From a bacterium (lineage in GTDB: Bacteria; Deinococcota; Deinococci; Deinococcales; Deinococcaceae), in assembly GCA_021810505.1 (NCBI GenBank), contig JAJZIR010000003.1, positions 43,565-107,564 on the forward strand: DNA of 64,000 nucleotides. The letters run 5' to 3'. The position numbers and the translations under genes are program-made. This document shows, piece by piece, positions 36,530-45,259 of the stretch (within the stretch, counting starts at the first letter, position 1; each line of letters starts with the position of its first letter). The notes beneath the pieces were generated by a model. That model was not told the DNA's origin and searched no databases. It worked only from the letters and a program-made list of their open reading frames with translations.

Positions 36530-37380
36530 TTCACCGCCCCTTCCAGGCCGCGCATGAACAGGCGCTGGGCGGCGACGAAGACGATCAGGACCGGCACCAT
36601 CATGATCACCGCGCCGGCGGCGATGTTGAAAGGGTCGTAGACGAACTGCCCCTTCAGCTTGAGCATCCCCACCGCCAGGGGCGCGAGCCTAGGCGCGGGC
36701 AGCAGGGCCACCATCGGCCAGAAGTAGGAGTTCCAGGTATTCACCAGCGTGAAGATACCAAGAGCGGTCAGGGAAGGAGAGGACAGCGGCACCATGATCC
36801 GCCACAGGATCTGCCAGTCGGTCGCCCCGTCGATGATGGCCGCCTCGGTCAGGGCGGCGGGAACCCCCAGGTAGGCTTGCCGCATCAGGAAGATCCCGAA
36901 GGCGGTGGAGATCAGCGGCAGGACCACCCCCCAGTAGGTCCCCAGCAGGTGGACGCGTTTCAGGGTCAGGGTGTTGACGATGAAGTTGATCTCGCTGGGT
37001 AGGACCAGGGTGGAGATGATGGCCGCGAACAGGAAGTTCTTGAGCGGGAAGCGCATCCTGGCCAGCGGGTAGGCAGCCAGGGCGGAGACCAGCAGGGTAC
37101 CGGCGATGGTGAGGCCGGTGATCACCACCGAGTTCAGGAAGTAGCGAGCCAGGTGGAAAGTCCGGAAGACGTTGAAGAAGTTGTAGAGGGTGAGCGAGCG
37201 CGGGAACAGGCTGGCCGGAAAATCGTAGATGCTCACCCCCGGCGCCGCCTTGTTGGTCAGGCTGATGGCCAGGGTCCACAGGAAGGGAAAGACGGCGAAG
37301 AGGAGGATCAGGAGCAAGACCAGGTAGCTGAGCAGCGAGCTCAGGGCCCTGCGGGGGCGGAAGCGCCGCCGAGCGCTCAT
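36526..37380 (-). CDS. carbohydrate ABC transporter permease (MalG type)
   Basis: 284 residues, six predicted membrane segments. The cytoplasmic EAA loop is EAAIIDGATDWQILWRIMVP, where the ATPase docks. ATG at 37380 overlaps the stop of the partner permease (ATGA). The frame is open upstream but only as a shadow. With the partner it forms the channel of a CUT1-type sugar importer; the locus context points to amino sugars or their oligomers. Confidence 0.92.
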   Translation of the reverse strand: MSARRRFRPRRALSSLLSYLVLLLILLFAVFPFLWTLAISLTNKAAPGVSIYDFPASLFPRSLTLYNFFNVFRTFHLARYFLNSVVITGLTIAGTLLVSALAAYPLARMRFPLKNFLFAAIISTLVLPSEINFIVNTLTLKRVHLLGTYWGVVLPLISTAFGIFLMRQAYLGVPAALTEAAIIDGATDWQILWRIMVPLSSPSLTALGIFTLVNTWNSYFWPMVALLPAPRLAPLAVGMLKLKGQFVYDPFNIAAGAVIMMVPVLIVFVAAQRLFMRGLEGAVK

Positions 37381-38318
37381 CCCTTCACCCCGCTGCTCTC
37401 GCGCATCAGGCGGAAGTTGAGGACCGAGAGGATCACGCCGACCACCGCCACGATCAGCCCAGCGGCCGAGGCCTCGCCGAAGTTGAAGCTGAAGCCCTGG
37501 AAAGCCTTGTGGTAGACGTACATCAGGGCGGTGTAGGTGCTGTGCAGCGGCCCGCCGCCGGTCAGCACCAAGATCTCCTCCAGGACCCGGATGGCCGCCA
37601 AGGTGGAGAGCAGGGTGCAGAGCAAGGTGGTCGGCTTCATCAAGGGGACGGTGACCCGCCAGAAGATCTGCCAGCTGCTGGCCCCATCCAGCTGGGCGGC
37701 CTCGTCGATCTCCTTGGGGATGGACTGCAGGCCAGCCAGGTAGAGGACCATGTAGTAGCCAAACCCCCTCCAGAAAGTGACCAGCATGATCGCCCACAGC
37801 GCCGTCCCGGTGTTGGTCAGCCAGTTGAATCCCTGGCCACCAGCCAGCAGGTGGAGCAGGCGCAGCGCCCAGTTGAGCGAGCCGCTGCGCTGGTAGATCC
37901 AACTCCACATCACCGCCGCCAGCGAGATCGAGGTGATGACCGGGACGTAGAAGCTGGCCCGGAAAAAGGTCATGCCCGGAAGCTTGCGGTTCACCAAAAC
38001 CGCGACCGCCAGCGAGGCCACCTGCAGGGCCGGGACCACCGCCAGGTACTTCAGGGAGTTGATCAGGCCGGTCTGGAACAGCGAGTCGGAGAAAACCCTG
38101 GAGAAGTTGTGGAGGTCGTTCCAGCGGGGGGAGCGCCCGTGGGCGAAGTCGATCGCGGTGTAGTGGGTGAAGCCCAGGTAGCTGCCGTAGATCACCGGAT
38201 AGAAGGTGAAAACGACCAGCAGCAGCAGGGCTGGGAAGAGCAGGCTGTAGGCCACGATCCAGCTGCGGGGGATCGCTCCGGCCCTAGCAACCCTGACCCT
38301 CGGGGCAGCGAGCTTCAT
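37377..38318 (-). CDS. carbohydrate ABC transporter permease (MalF type)
   Basis: 313 residues with six membrane segments and the EAA loop EAAQLDGASSWQIFWRVTVP. First permease after the binding-protein gene; separated from it by a perfect palindrome (38331-38356). ATG start at 38318 with GGAGG-like upstream sequence. No nucleotide-binding subunit is encoded in the operon, so a shared MsmK/MsiK-type ATPase elsewhere is expected. Confidence 0.92.
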   Translation of the reverse strand: MKLAAPRVRVARAGAIPRSWIVAYSLLFPALLLLVVFTFYPVIYGSYLGFTHYTAIDFAHGRSPRWNDLHNFSRVFSDSLFQTGLINSLKYLAVVPALQVASLAVAVLVNRKLPGMTFFRASFYVPVITSISLAAVMWSWIYQRSGSLNWALRLLHLLAGGQGFNWLTNTGTALWAIMLVTFWRGFGYYMVLYLAGLQSIPKEIDEAAQLDGASSWQIFWRVTVPLMKPTTLLCTLLSTLAAIRVLEEILVLTGGGPLHSTYTALMYVYHKAFQGFSFNFGEASAAGLIVAVVGVILSVLNFRLMRESSGVKG

Positions 38319-38330
38319 GCGGCCTCCTGG

Positions 38331-38356
38331 AGGGGGTCCGCCGCGGCGGACCCCCT
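38331..38356. promoter_or_regulatory. intercistronic stem-loop between binding protein and permeases
   Basis: A 26-base perfect palindrome (AGGGGGTCCGCCG and its inverse) lies 5 bases after the binding-protein stop and 12 bases before the MalF-type permease start. No U-run. It fits the hairpins that protect binding-protein mRNA and lower permease expression in sugar ABC operons. Confidence 0.6.
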
Positions 38357-38361
38357 ACCGG

Positions 38362-39612
38362 TCACTTGAGGTGGGAGTTCCAGTAGGCGACCGCGTCCTT
38401 GAGAGCCTGCGCCGGGGTCATCTTGCCGAGCAGAGCAGCCTCGATATCGTTGTTGAGGTGACCGATGACCGCCGAGGAGTGCGCCGGCGGGGTGTAGCCG
38501 GGGGTGATGTAGCGGCCCTTGGTCGAGACCAAGGCGGTGGCCACCGCCACCGGCGAGCTGCCGTGGGTCTGGAAGAAGGCGTTCTGGGCGGCCAGCCTGG
38601 TGGTGGGCACGATGGGGGTCTGCTCGGCGAACAGCACCTGGTTGTGGTTGTCGGACATGAAGGAAGCGAACAGGGCGGCGGCGTGGGGATGCTTGGAACT
38701 GGCCGGGATCACCAAGTCCATGCCGCCGCCGGTCTCGTTGCGGGCCCTCCCCAGCGGGGCGGGCACCACCCGGGTAGCGGCGTAGAGCGCCGGGTTGGCG
38801 GTCTTGATGCGGGTCAGCGCCTGGGGACCACCGATGATGAAAGCCAGCTTCCCCTGGGTGTAGAGCTGGATCTGCAGCTGGAAGTTGTCGGTGGTGAGGA
38901 TCCGGGAGGGCATGTTGCCGGAACGGTAGTACTTGACGTAAGCGGCCAGGTCGGCGATGTTGGCCGGCGTATCGAAGACCGCCTGGCCCTTGGAGTTGAC
39001 GATCGGCAGGCCGTCGCCGTAGAAGATGCCCAGAATGGCCGGATCCTGGGGCTGCGAGGGGTCGATGATCAGGGGGATCCAGCCATAGGCGCCGGTCTTG
39101 CGGTGGATGGTCTCCGAGTCGGCCATCAGCTGGGTCAGGGTCTTGGGGAGGTGGGTGATTCCAGCCTGCTTCAGCAGCTTGGAGTTGTAGACCATGGCCC
39201 CTTGGTTGAGCCAGCCGTACCAGGGGTAGCCGTAGACCTGCCCGCTGTCGGTGAAGTTGTGCAAGGGGTCAGACCAGTAGATCTTCTTGAGCTTGGGGAG
39301 CGGGGTGAAGTCGGTGACCGGTGCGAGGAAGCCATTCTGGGCGGCCGAGGCGGTCTCTGGGATGTTGAGGTTGACCACGTCGGGGGTGCTGCCCAAGTTC
39401 GCGGCAGCCACGAAGTCCTGGACCATGTTGGCCTGCTTGTCCTGCCAGTGCACCACGATGTTGGGGTGCAGCTGCTCGAAGGCGTGGATCCTGCCCTCGA
39501 TGTAGCTGTTGAACTTGGGGCTGAGGTACCAGCTCCAAAAGGTGATCTGGGTGGGGGCGGCCAGCGCCGTACCTCCCAGGGCGAGCAGTCCGACCAACGC
39601 GGCTTTGTTCAT
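38362..39612 (-). CDS. sugar ABC transporter substrate-binding protein
   Basis: 416 residues, family 1 solute-binding protein. Sec signal NKAALVGLLALGGTALAAPT without a lipobox Cys, so it is freely exported. The mature protein starts TQITFWSWYLSPKFNSYIEG. The ATG at 39612 has an AGGAGG ribosome site 6 bases upstream; a TTG two codons earlier overlaps that spacing and is less likely. Ligand presumably GlcNAc, chitobiose or a muropeptide sugar by context. Confidence 0.92.
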   Translation of the reverse strand: MNKAALVGLLALGGTALAAPTQITFWSWYLSPKFNSYIEGRIHAFEQLHPNIVVHWQDKQANMVQDFVAAANLGSTPDVVNLNIPETASAAQNGFLAPVTDFTPLPKLKKIYWSDPLHNFTDSGQVYGYPWYGWLNQGAMVYNSKLLKQAGITHLPKTLTQLMADSETIHRKTGAYGWIPLIIDPSQPQDPAILGIFYGDGLPIVNSKGQAVFDTPANIADLAAYVKYYRSGNMPSRILTTDNFQLQIQLYTQGKLAFIIGGPQALTRIKTANPALYAATRVVPAPLGRARNETGGGMDLVIPASSKHPHAAALFASFMSDNHNQVLFAEQTPIVPTTRLAAQNAFFQTHGSSPVAVATALVSTKGRYITPGYTPPAHSSAVIGHLNNDIEAALLGKMTPAQALKDAVAYWNSHLK

Positions 39613-39654
39613 ACCCAACCTCCTGCGCTTACGGGCGAACCCGGAAAGCCTAAC

Positions 39655-40491
39655 TCAGTAGTTCCTGTCGGCGACCACCGCCGCCGTCCGGGCGATCGAG
39701 GTCGCCGCCCTGGGGTGGTTCAGGGCGATCAGGGTGAAGAGCAGGTCGAGGACCAGGAGCTGGCCCATCTTGGCGCTCACCGAGCCGCCGGCCAGCGGCG
39801 ATTCGGCGATCGAGGTGGCCAAGACCAGGTCAGCGGCCTGGGCGATCCCCCCGCGGGTGCGGTGGGTGATCGCCACCACCGCCGCACCCGAACGCCTAGC
39901 CGCCTCCAGGGCTTTGACCGTGTCGATGGTGGTTCCTGAGCGGGAGATACCGACCGCCACCATACCCGGCTGCAAGCTCACCGCCGCCATGGCCGCCAGG
40001 TGGGGGTCGCGGTAGGCCTGGGCGTTGAGTCCCAACCGCAGAAATTTATAGGCGAAGTCCTCGGCGGTGACCCCGGAGGCTCCCGCGCCGTACAGGTCGG
40101 TGCGCGGCGCCGCGGCGATCAGCTCGGCGGCGCGCTCGACCGCGTCCAGATGCACCAGCTGGCAGGTCGCCTCGATGGCTTGATGGGCGTGGCGGACCAC
40201 GTAGTCCAGAATCTCCGCGGGCCGCTCCGGAACCGGCTGGGTCCCCAGCTCGACCGGACTCAGGGCCAGGTCGCCGGCCAGGGCCAGCTTGAACTCCTGG
40301 AAGCCGGAGAATCCCAGATCGCGGCAGAAGCGGATCACCGAGGCGTCGGAGCTCCCGGCCGCCTCGGCCAGGTCGCTGACGGTGTGGTAGAGCACCTGAT
40401 CGGGATGGTGCTGGACGAAATCGGCGATCCTGCGCAGGGCCGGGGTGAGCTGCGACTCCTGGTTCTTCAGGCTGATCAGGGCGCTGGGCAT
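39655..40491 (-). CDS. MurR/RpiR family transcriptional regulator
   Basis: 278 residues: N-terminal HTH_6 domain (ALRRIADFVQHHPDQVLYHT ... AGSSDASVIRFCRDLGFSGF) and C-terminal SIS domain that senses a phosphosugar (DLYGAGASGVTAEDFAYKFL, GISRSGTTIDTVKALE). MurR-like members respond to MurNAc-6-P or GlcNAc-6-P. It is inside the operon, one base after the nanE stop, so autoregulation is likely. The presumed operator is in the nanE-nagZ spacer. Confidence 0.92.
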   Translation of the reverse strand: MPSALISLKNQESQLTPALRRIADFVQHHPDQVLYHTVSDLAEAAGSSDASVIRFCRDLGFSGFQEFKLALAGDLALSPVELGTQPVPERPAEILDYVVRHAHQAIEATCQLVHLDAVERAAELIAAAPRTDLYGAGASGVTAEDFAYKFLRLGLNAQAYRDPHLAAMAAVSLQPGMVAVGISRSGTTIDTVKALEAARRSGAAVVAITHRTRGGIAQAADLVLATSIAESPLAGGSVSAKMGQLLVLDLLFTLIALNHPRAATSIARTAAVVADRNY

Positions 40492-40492
40492 C

Positions 40493-41197
40493 TCAGACTC
40501 CTACCGCAGGCAGGGCCGCAGCGAAGCGGTGGACCATCTCCTCCAAGCGGGTCAGAGCGCCCCCCACCACCACCGCGAAGGCACCCAGCGCGATGGCCCG
40601 GGCGGCTTGGCCCGGCTGGGCGTAGCGCCCCTCAGCCAGGGTGCGGACGCCGGAGCGGGCCAGGGCGGCGACCAGGTCGAGATCGGGGTCCTCAGGGACC
40701 GGACCCCCCCGGTAACCGGCCAAGGTGGTGGCCACCAGGTCGGCGCCCAGCGACCAGGCCGACAGCCCTTCGGCCTCGCTGGACACGTCGGCGACCGCCA
40801 GCGCGCCCGCGGCGTGCACCTCGGCGATCAGCTGGCCGACCGGGCAGGGCCTGGCCCGATCGGTCGCGTCGATGGCCACCAGGTCGGCGCCGCAGGCCAG
40901 CACCGCGCCGACGTCGGCCGGAGTGGGGGTGATGGCCACCTGTCCCGCGCGCTTGATGAGGCCGAGGATCGGCGCCGCCGCGGCCGCCCGCACCGCGAGG
41001 AGGTCAGGGGTCCCTTCGACGCGCAGCCCCGCCGCGCCCCCGATCAGGCAAGCCCGCGCGGCGGCCGCGACCCACTCCGGGCAGTCTAGGGGCCCTCCGC
41101 GGACCGGCTGGCAGGAGACCAGGAGCTTGCCGCTCAGCGCACCGAGTAGGTTTTCCGAAAACCGCCGCCCGTTCAGACTCTCCTCCGCTGCTGTCAA
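40493..41197 (-). CDS. nanE: putative N-acetylmannosamine-6-phosphate 2-epimerase
   Basis: About 234 residues, TIM-barrel. LLVSCQPVRGGPL, GLRVEGTPDLLAVRAA, PILGLIKRAGQVAITPT, ADLVAIDATDRARP, IAEVHAAGALAVADVSS and LGADLVATTLAGYRG match NanE throughout. It converts ManNAc-6-P to GlcNAc-6-P, the substrate of NagA. The TTG at 41197 is the outermost start, but homologues begin near the LSGKLLVSCQ segment, so the true start may be up to 20 codons inside. First gene of the operon. Confidence 0.87.
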   Translation of the reverse strand: MTAAEESLNGRRFSENLLGALSGKLLVSCQPVRGGPLDCPEWVAAAARACLIGGAAGLRVEGTPDLLAVRAAAAAPILGLIKRAGQVAITPTPADVGAVLACGADLVAIDATDRARPCPVGQLIAEVHAAGALAVADVSSEAEGLSAWSLGADLVATTLAGYRGGPVPEDPDLDLVAALARSGVRTLAEGRYAQPGQAARAIALGAFAVVVGGALTRLEEMVHRFAAALPAVGV

Positions 41198-41242
41198 AAA
41201 ATTATTTCACTGACTCTACTTTATCGTGTAATATTTTGTCAA
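41192..41242. promoter_or_regulatory. divergent nanE/nagZ promoter region
   Basis: AT-rich spacer. For nagZ: TTCACT (41206-41211), 17 bases, TAATAT (41229-41234). For nanE on the minus strand: TTGACA (41242-41237), 18 bases, TAGAGT (41218-41213). The two promoters overlap, so one bound regulator could control both. TGTCAA occurs at 41192-41197 and 41237-41242 in the same orientation, a possible RpiR-type operator pair. Confidence 0.5.
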
Positions 41243-41252
41243 GAGGTGTACC

Positions 41253-42737
41253 TTGGAGTACCGACAGCTGGCCAGCCGCCTGATCGCCATCGATTTACCG
41301 GGCCCGACCTTAGACCCCGCCCACCGGGAATTCCTGTCCCGCCACCGCTTCAGCGCGGTCTGCCTGTTCCGCAGGAACATCGAAAGCCGGCCGCAACTGC
41401 TGGCCCTGATCGCCGAGCTCAAGGAGCTCCTGGGGGAGGAGCTGCTGATCGCCACCGACCAGGAGGGGGGCTCGGTGACGCGGATCCCCTTTCGGCCTAC
41501 CCCGCCTTCGCCCATGGCGCTGGGGGCGGGCGGTAAGAGCGAGCTGAGCAGGGAGGTAGGGCGGTGGGTCGGCGAAGACCTGGCCAGCTTGGGCATCCGC
41601 TGGGACTTGGCCCCCTGCCTGGACGTGAGCAGCAACCCGGCCAATCCGGTCATCGGGGAGCGCAGCTTCGGCAGCGATCCGCGGCAGGTAGCCGCGCACG
41701 GCTTGGCCTGGGCGGAGGGCCTGCAGCAGGCCGGGGTCATGCCCTGCGCCAAGCACTTCTGCGGCCACGGCAACACCGCGGTGGACTCCCATCTGGACCT
41801 GCCCACCGTGGCCGCCAGCCGCGCCGAGCTGGAAGCGACCGAACTGCTCCCCTTCCAGCTGGCCGCGGCGGCGGGGATCCCGGCGCTGATGACCGCACAC
41901 ATCCTCTACCCGGCCCTGGATCCGGTCTACCCGGCCACCCTGTCGCGGGCCATCCTGCACGACCTGCTGCGCGGAGAGTACGGCTACCGCGGCATCGTCG
42001 TGACCGACTCGACCGACATGCAGGCCATCGCCGCCCGCTACTCTCCGGGCCAGGCTGCGGTGCGGGCTCTGCGAGCCGGCGCCGACCTGGTGTTGGGCCT
42101 GGGGGACCTAGCGGTCAAGGAGGAGCAGGTGCAGGCGGTCGCGGCGGCGCTGAGCGGCTCGGAGCTGCGGGCCAGCGCCGAGGCCAGCTTGGGACGGATC
42201 GGGGCCGCCTACGAGCGGTTTCGGGGGGCCTCCCCCACCCGCCCCTCCGACCCCTCCAGCACTTACCGGGCCGCCTGGGAGGCTGGCGTCACCCGCTTCG
42301 GAGAGCCGCCGGTAGCCCGGCGCGGCCAGCGGGTGCTGCTGCTGTGCCCGCTGCGCGCCCCGGGGAGCGGGGCCTACCAGGAGGGGCCCAGCGGCCAGGC
42401 GGTCCTTCGCTGGCTGGCCGAGGACTTCAGCGTTCTCCCGCTGCTCTACACCGAGGCGGCTAGCCTGGCGCTGCCGGCCGCCCCGGAGGCCGATCTCTTG
42501 CTCTTCGCGACCACGGGGAGCAAGCTGATGGGCCCAGCCGAGCTGGAGCTGGCCAAGCGGGCTTTCGGCCTGGGGCTGCGCGGCCTGCACCTAGCTCTCT
42601 GGAACCCCTACCACACCTGGCAGCTCCGGCGGCCGGCCCTGGCCAGCTACGGGTTCAGCGAAGAGGCCCTAGGCGCCCTCAAGGCGGCGCTGCTGGGAGG
42701 GGAGGCGCCGGGCCACTTCCCTTTCTCCATGGACTGA
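41253..42737 (+). CDS. nagZ: beta-N-acetylhexosaminidase (NagZ-like, GH3)
   Basis: 494 residues. GH3 barrel with ATDQEGGSVTRI, NPVIGERSFGSDP, and the NagZ-specific dyad segment KHFCGHGNTAVDSH (residues 167-180). The nucleophile Asp lies in GIVVTDSTDM. A C-terminal domain of about 150 residues follows, longer than minimal NagZ (about 340). No signal peptide, so it acts in the cytoplasm on imported GlcNAc-containing disaccharides or muropeptides. TTG start with GAGGTG ribosome site; divergent from the nanE operon. Confidence 0.9.
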   Translation: MEYRQLASRLIAIDLPGPTLDPAHREFLSRHRFSAVCLFRRNIESRPQLLALIAELKELLGEELLIATDQEGGSVTRIPFRPTPPSPMALGAGGKSELSREVGRWVGEDLASLGIRWDLAPCLDVSSNPANPVIGERSFGSDPRQVAAHGLAWAEGLQQAGVMPCAKHFCGHGNTAVDSHLDLPTVAASRAELEATELLPFQLAAAAGIPALMTAHILYPALDPVYPATLSRAILHDLLRGEYGYRGIVVTDSTDMQAIAARYSPGQAAVRALRAGADLVLGLGDLAVKEEQVQAVAAALSGSELRASAEASLGRIGAAYERFRGASPTRPSDPSSTYRAAWEAGVTRFGEPPVARRGQRVLLLCPLRAPGSGAYQEGPSGQAVLRWLAEDFSVLPLLYTEAASLALPAAPEADLLLFATTGSKLMGPAELELAKRAFGLGLRGLHLALWNPYHTWQLRRPALASYGFSEEALGALKAALLGGEAPGHFPFSMD

Positions 42738-42804
42738 GCGGGGAGCGGTCCGGCGAGGGCGCGGTTCCCGGGGCTGAGGGGCGGGAGCGTGTCAAGATGC
42801 GGGC

Positions 42805-43695
42805 GTGACCAAGGTCAGCGCGGAGCAGCTGCTCACCCTGCTGAAGGTGGCTGAGACCGGCAGCCTGAGCGAGGCGGCCAGCCAGCTCGGCCTGACCCAG
42901 CCGGCGGTCTCCAGCCAGATGAAGGCGCTGGCCGAGGCCGCCGGCGAGCCGCTGTGGAAGCGCCACCGCTACGGGGTGGAGCTGAACTCGCTGGGGCAGT
43001 CGCTGCTCGGGCCGGCCGGGACAGTCGCAGCGGCGCTCAGCGCCGCCGAACAGCTGTGCGCCGAGCACCTGGGCCTCGGCACCGGCGAGCTCCGGCTGGC
43101 CGCCAGCGGGACTCCGGGCACCTATCTGCTGCCGAGCTGGCTGGCCCGCTTCCACCGGGCCCACCCGGGGGTCCTGCTCACAGTCCGGTCGGCCAACAGC
43201 GGGGGCTGCCTGCGCCAGCTCCAAGCCGGTGAAGTCGACCTGGCCCTGGTCGAGAACCCCAGGCTGGAGATCCCCGCCGGTTTCCAGCGGCGGACAGTGG
43301 GGTACGACCGGCTGATCCTGGTGGTGCCGCCCGGCCACCCCTGGGCCGGGCGGGCGGTAGATCTGCGGGAGCTGGGGGAAGCCGAGATGCTGTGGCGCGA
43401 GCAGGGCTCCGGTTCTCGGGAGATCGCCTGGCAAGCCCTCACGGAGGCCGGGATTCGCCCCAAGGCCTTTCTGACCCTCAGCGGACCCGAAGCGGTGAAG
43501 GAGGCGGTGCACCAGGGCCTAGGGGTCGCTTTTCTCTCCGAGATCAGCGCCAGGGAGGAGCTGGCGTCCGGCCGGCTGCAGCAGGCCCACCCCGGGCTGA
43601 GCGGTCTGGAGCGGCCGCTCTGGTTGATCGCGCCCCGCAGGGGCCTACGCCGCGCCGCCCTAGGTTTCTTGGAGCTGCTGGAAGGAGCCGTCTAA
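42805..43695 (+). CDS. LysR family transcriptional regulator
   Basis: 296 residues: N-terminal winged HTH (LLTLLKVAETGSLSEAASQL, LTQPAVSSQMKALAEAAGEP) and LysR effector domain (GELRLAASGTPGTYLLPSWL ... VVPPGHPWAG). Resembles the CysB/CbbR-like group but the effector is unknown. GTG start; a weak CAAGAT box preceded by TG sits 6 bases upstream. It converges with the VOC gene 4 bases downstream. Confidence 0.92.
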   Translation: MTKVSAEQLLTLLKVAETGSLSEAASQLGLTQPAVSSQMKALAEAAGEPLWKRHRYGVELNSLGQSLLGPAGTVAAALSAAEQLCAEHLGLGTGELRLAASGTPGTYLLPSWLARFHRAHPGVLLTVRSANSGGCLRQLQAGEVDLALVENPRLEIPAGFQRRTVGYDRLILVVPPGHPWAGRAVDLRELGEAEMLWREQGSGSREIAWQALTEAGIRPKAFLTLSGPEAVKEAVHQGLGVAFLSEISAREELASGRLQQAHPGLSGLERPLWLIAPRRGLRRAALGFLELLEGAV

Positions 43696-43699
43696 CCAG

Positions 43700-44536
43700 C
43701 TAGAGCGCAGCGACGCGCAGCAGGATCCCCGCAGGGTCGCGCAGCAGCAGGTCGTCTCCGGCGCGCGCTAACGGCCAGCCTTCCCGCTCCAAGCGGGAGA
43801 GCAGGCCAGCTAGGTGGTCGGGGCGCAGGCGCAATCCGGCCGAGACCAGGCCGAGCCGGTCGGCCTGGACCGGGGGGGCGTGCAGGCTCTGCCAGACGTT
43901 GAGGCCCAGGTGGTGGTGGTAGCCCCCCAGGGAGACGAACAGCGCTCCCGGCCAACGCGCTACCACGGCGAAGCCCATCAGGTCTCGGTAGAAGTGCTCG
44001 GTAGCGGCTAAGTCGCTGACGCGGAAGTGCAGGTGGCCCAATTCGGTCTGCTCGCCCAGGCCGGACCAGTCCGGCCTGGCCAGGTCGATCAGCTGGGGAT
44101 TGAGCGGGTCGCTGGCCATGCGCACCTGGCCTTCCGACCAGGTCCACTCAGCGCGCGGGCGGTCGCGATAGATCTCGATGCCGTGGCCGTCCGGATCGTG
44201 GATGTAGAGCGCCTCGCTGACCAGGTGGTCGGCCTGGCCCAAGCGCTGGCCGGAGCGCTGGAAGTGAGCCCACCAAGTAGCTAGGTCCTCCCGGCTGGGC
44301 AGCAAGAAGGCGGCGTGGTAGAGCCCAGTCCCGGCCGGAGGCGCCAGCTCGGGGGACTGCTCGAGCTGCAGCAAGGGAGCGTCCGCGACTCCCAGGTCGG
44401 CGCGGGCGCCCTCCTCCGCGAGCACCCGCAGGCCGACCCATTCGGTATAGAAGGCCAGGCTGCGGGCTAGGTCGCGGACGGTCAGCCGCACTGGGCCCAG
44501 AACCAGCGGCGGCGCGGCGTCATGCTGTGCGGTCAT
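43700..44536 (-). CDS. VOC-family ring-cleavage dioxygenase/glyoxalase (CatE-like)
   Basis: 278 residues with two vicinal-oxygen-chelate modules. Module 1 begins PVRLTVRDLARSLAFYTEWV and has LYHAAFLLPSRED and HGIEIYRDRP; module 2 has LGHLHFRVSDLAATEHFYRD and GGYHHHLGLNVW. The CatE subgroup is annotated as catechol 2,3-dioxygenase, but the Bacillus-type members often lack proven substrates. ATG with GGGAGG ribosome site. Confidence 0.85.
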   Translation of the reverse strand: MTAQHDAAPPLVLGPVRLTVRDLARSLAFYTEWVGLRVLAEEGARADLGVADAPLLQLEQSPELAPPAGTGLYHAAFLLPSREDLATWWAHFQRSGQRLGQADHLVSEALYIHDPDGHGIEIYRDRPRAEWTWSEGQVRMASDPLNPQLIDLARPDWSGLGEQTELGHLHFRVSDLAATEHFYRDLMGFAVVARWPGALFVSLGGYHHHLGLNVWQSLHAPPVQADRLGLVSAGLRLRPDHLAGLLSRLEREGWPLARAGDDLLLRDPAGILLRVAAL

Positions 44537-44593
44537 AGCTTCGGTCCTCCCTTACCCGGCCCGATGGCCGGGCACAACCAGCAACTACGCCGT

Positions 44594-44599
44594 TAGAAT
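44594..44599 (+). promoter_or_regulatory. -10 box of a probable leaderless promoter
   Basis: TAGAAT, 6 bases before the GTG at 44606; identical box and spacing to the gene at 1065. Confidence 0.55.
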
Positions 44600-44605
44600 A
44601 ACAGG

Positions 44606-45259
44606 GTGAACCTCAGCTTGCACTCCGGACCGAGCGGTCTCCCCTACGCGCTAGCCACCCCAGAAGGCCAAGCCCCCAGCGGCGGTTGGCCGCTGCTGCT
44701 TTTCCTGCACGGCGCCGGAGAGAGGGGGGCCGACCAGCGCCAGGTCCGCTCCGGGCTCTACCCCGCGGTCTTGGAGGCGGAGGCGCGTTGGCCGGCCCTG
44801 ATCGCCATGCCGCAGTGTCCCGAGGGACGCAGCTGGTCCGGTGCGAACAGCGTCGAAGACGCAGTCGTCGCGTTACTGGATCAGCTGGAGGCCGAGCATG
44901 AAACCGACCCCGAACGGCTCTATCTGACCGGTCTGTCCATGGGTGGGCACGGGAGTTGGAGCTTGGCTTGCCGCTTCCCCCAGCGCTTCGCTGCGGTGGT
45001 CCCGATCTGCGGCGGGGGTGACTCCTTCGCGGTGATGCGGAATCTGGGTAAAATGCCCATCTGGTCATTCCACGGATCCGCCGACAGCGTCATCCCAGTG
45101 GGGTCGAGTCGGGCCTTGGTCGATTCCTTGGCCAGAGCCGGCAATCAGCTCTCTAGGCACACCGAGTACCCAGGGGTAGGGCACGCTTGCTGGGACATGG
45201 CCTATCGGGAGCTGGGGTTAGCCGAGTGGATCTTCAGCCACAGGAGGGCTGCGGACTAG
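44606..45259 (+). CDS. alpha/beta hydrolase (esterase/phospholipase-like)
   Basis: 217 residues, cytoplasmic. Oxyanion region LLLFLHGAGERG, nucleophile Ser in GLSMGGHGSW, acid Asp in FHGSADSVIP and His in GVGHACWD form the triad. This arrangement is typical of the carboxylesterase/Poly(3-hydroxybutyrate) depolymerase-like group annotated as dienelactone hydrolase or prolyl-oligopeptidase-like. Substrate unknown. Leaderless GTG start. Its stop codon is in the centre of a perfect palindrome. Confidence 0.88.
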   Translation: MNLSLHSGPSGLPYALATPEGQAPSGGWPLLLFLHGAGERGADQRQVRSGLYPAVLEAEARWPALIAMPQCPEGRSWSGANSVEDAVVALLDQLEAEHETDPERLYLTGLSMGGHGSWSLACRFPQRFAAVVPICGGGDSFAVMRNLGKMPIWSFHGSADSVIPVGSSRALVDSLARAGNQLSRHTEYPGVGHACWDMAYRELGLAEWIFSHRRAAD

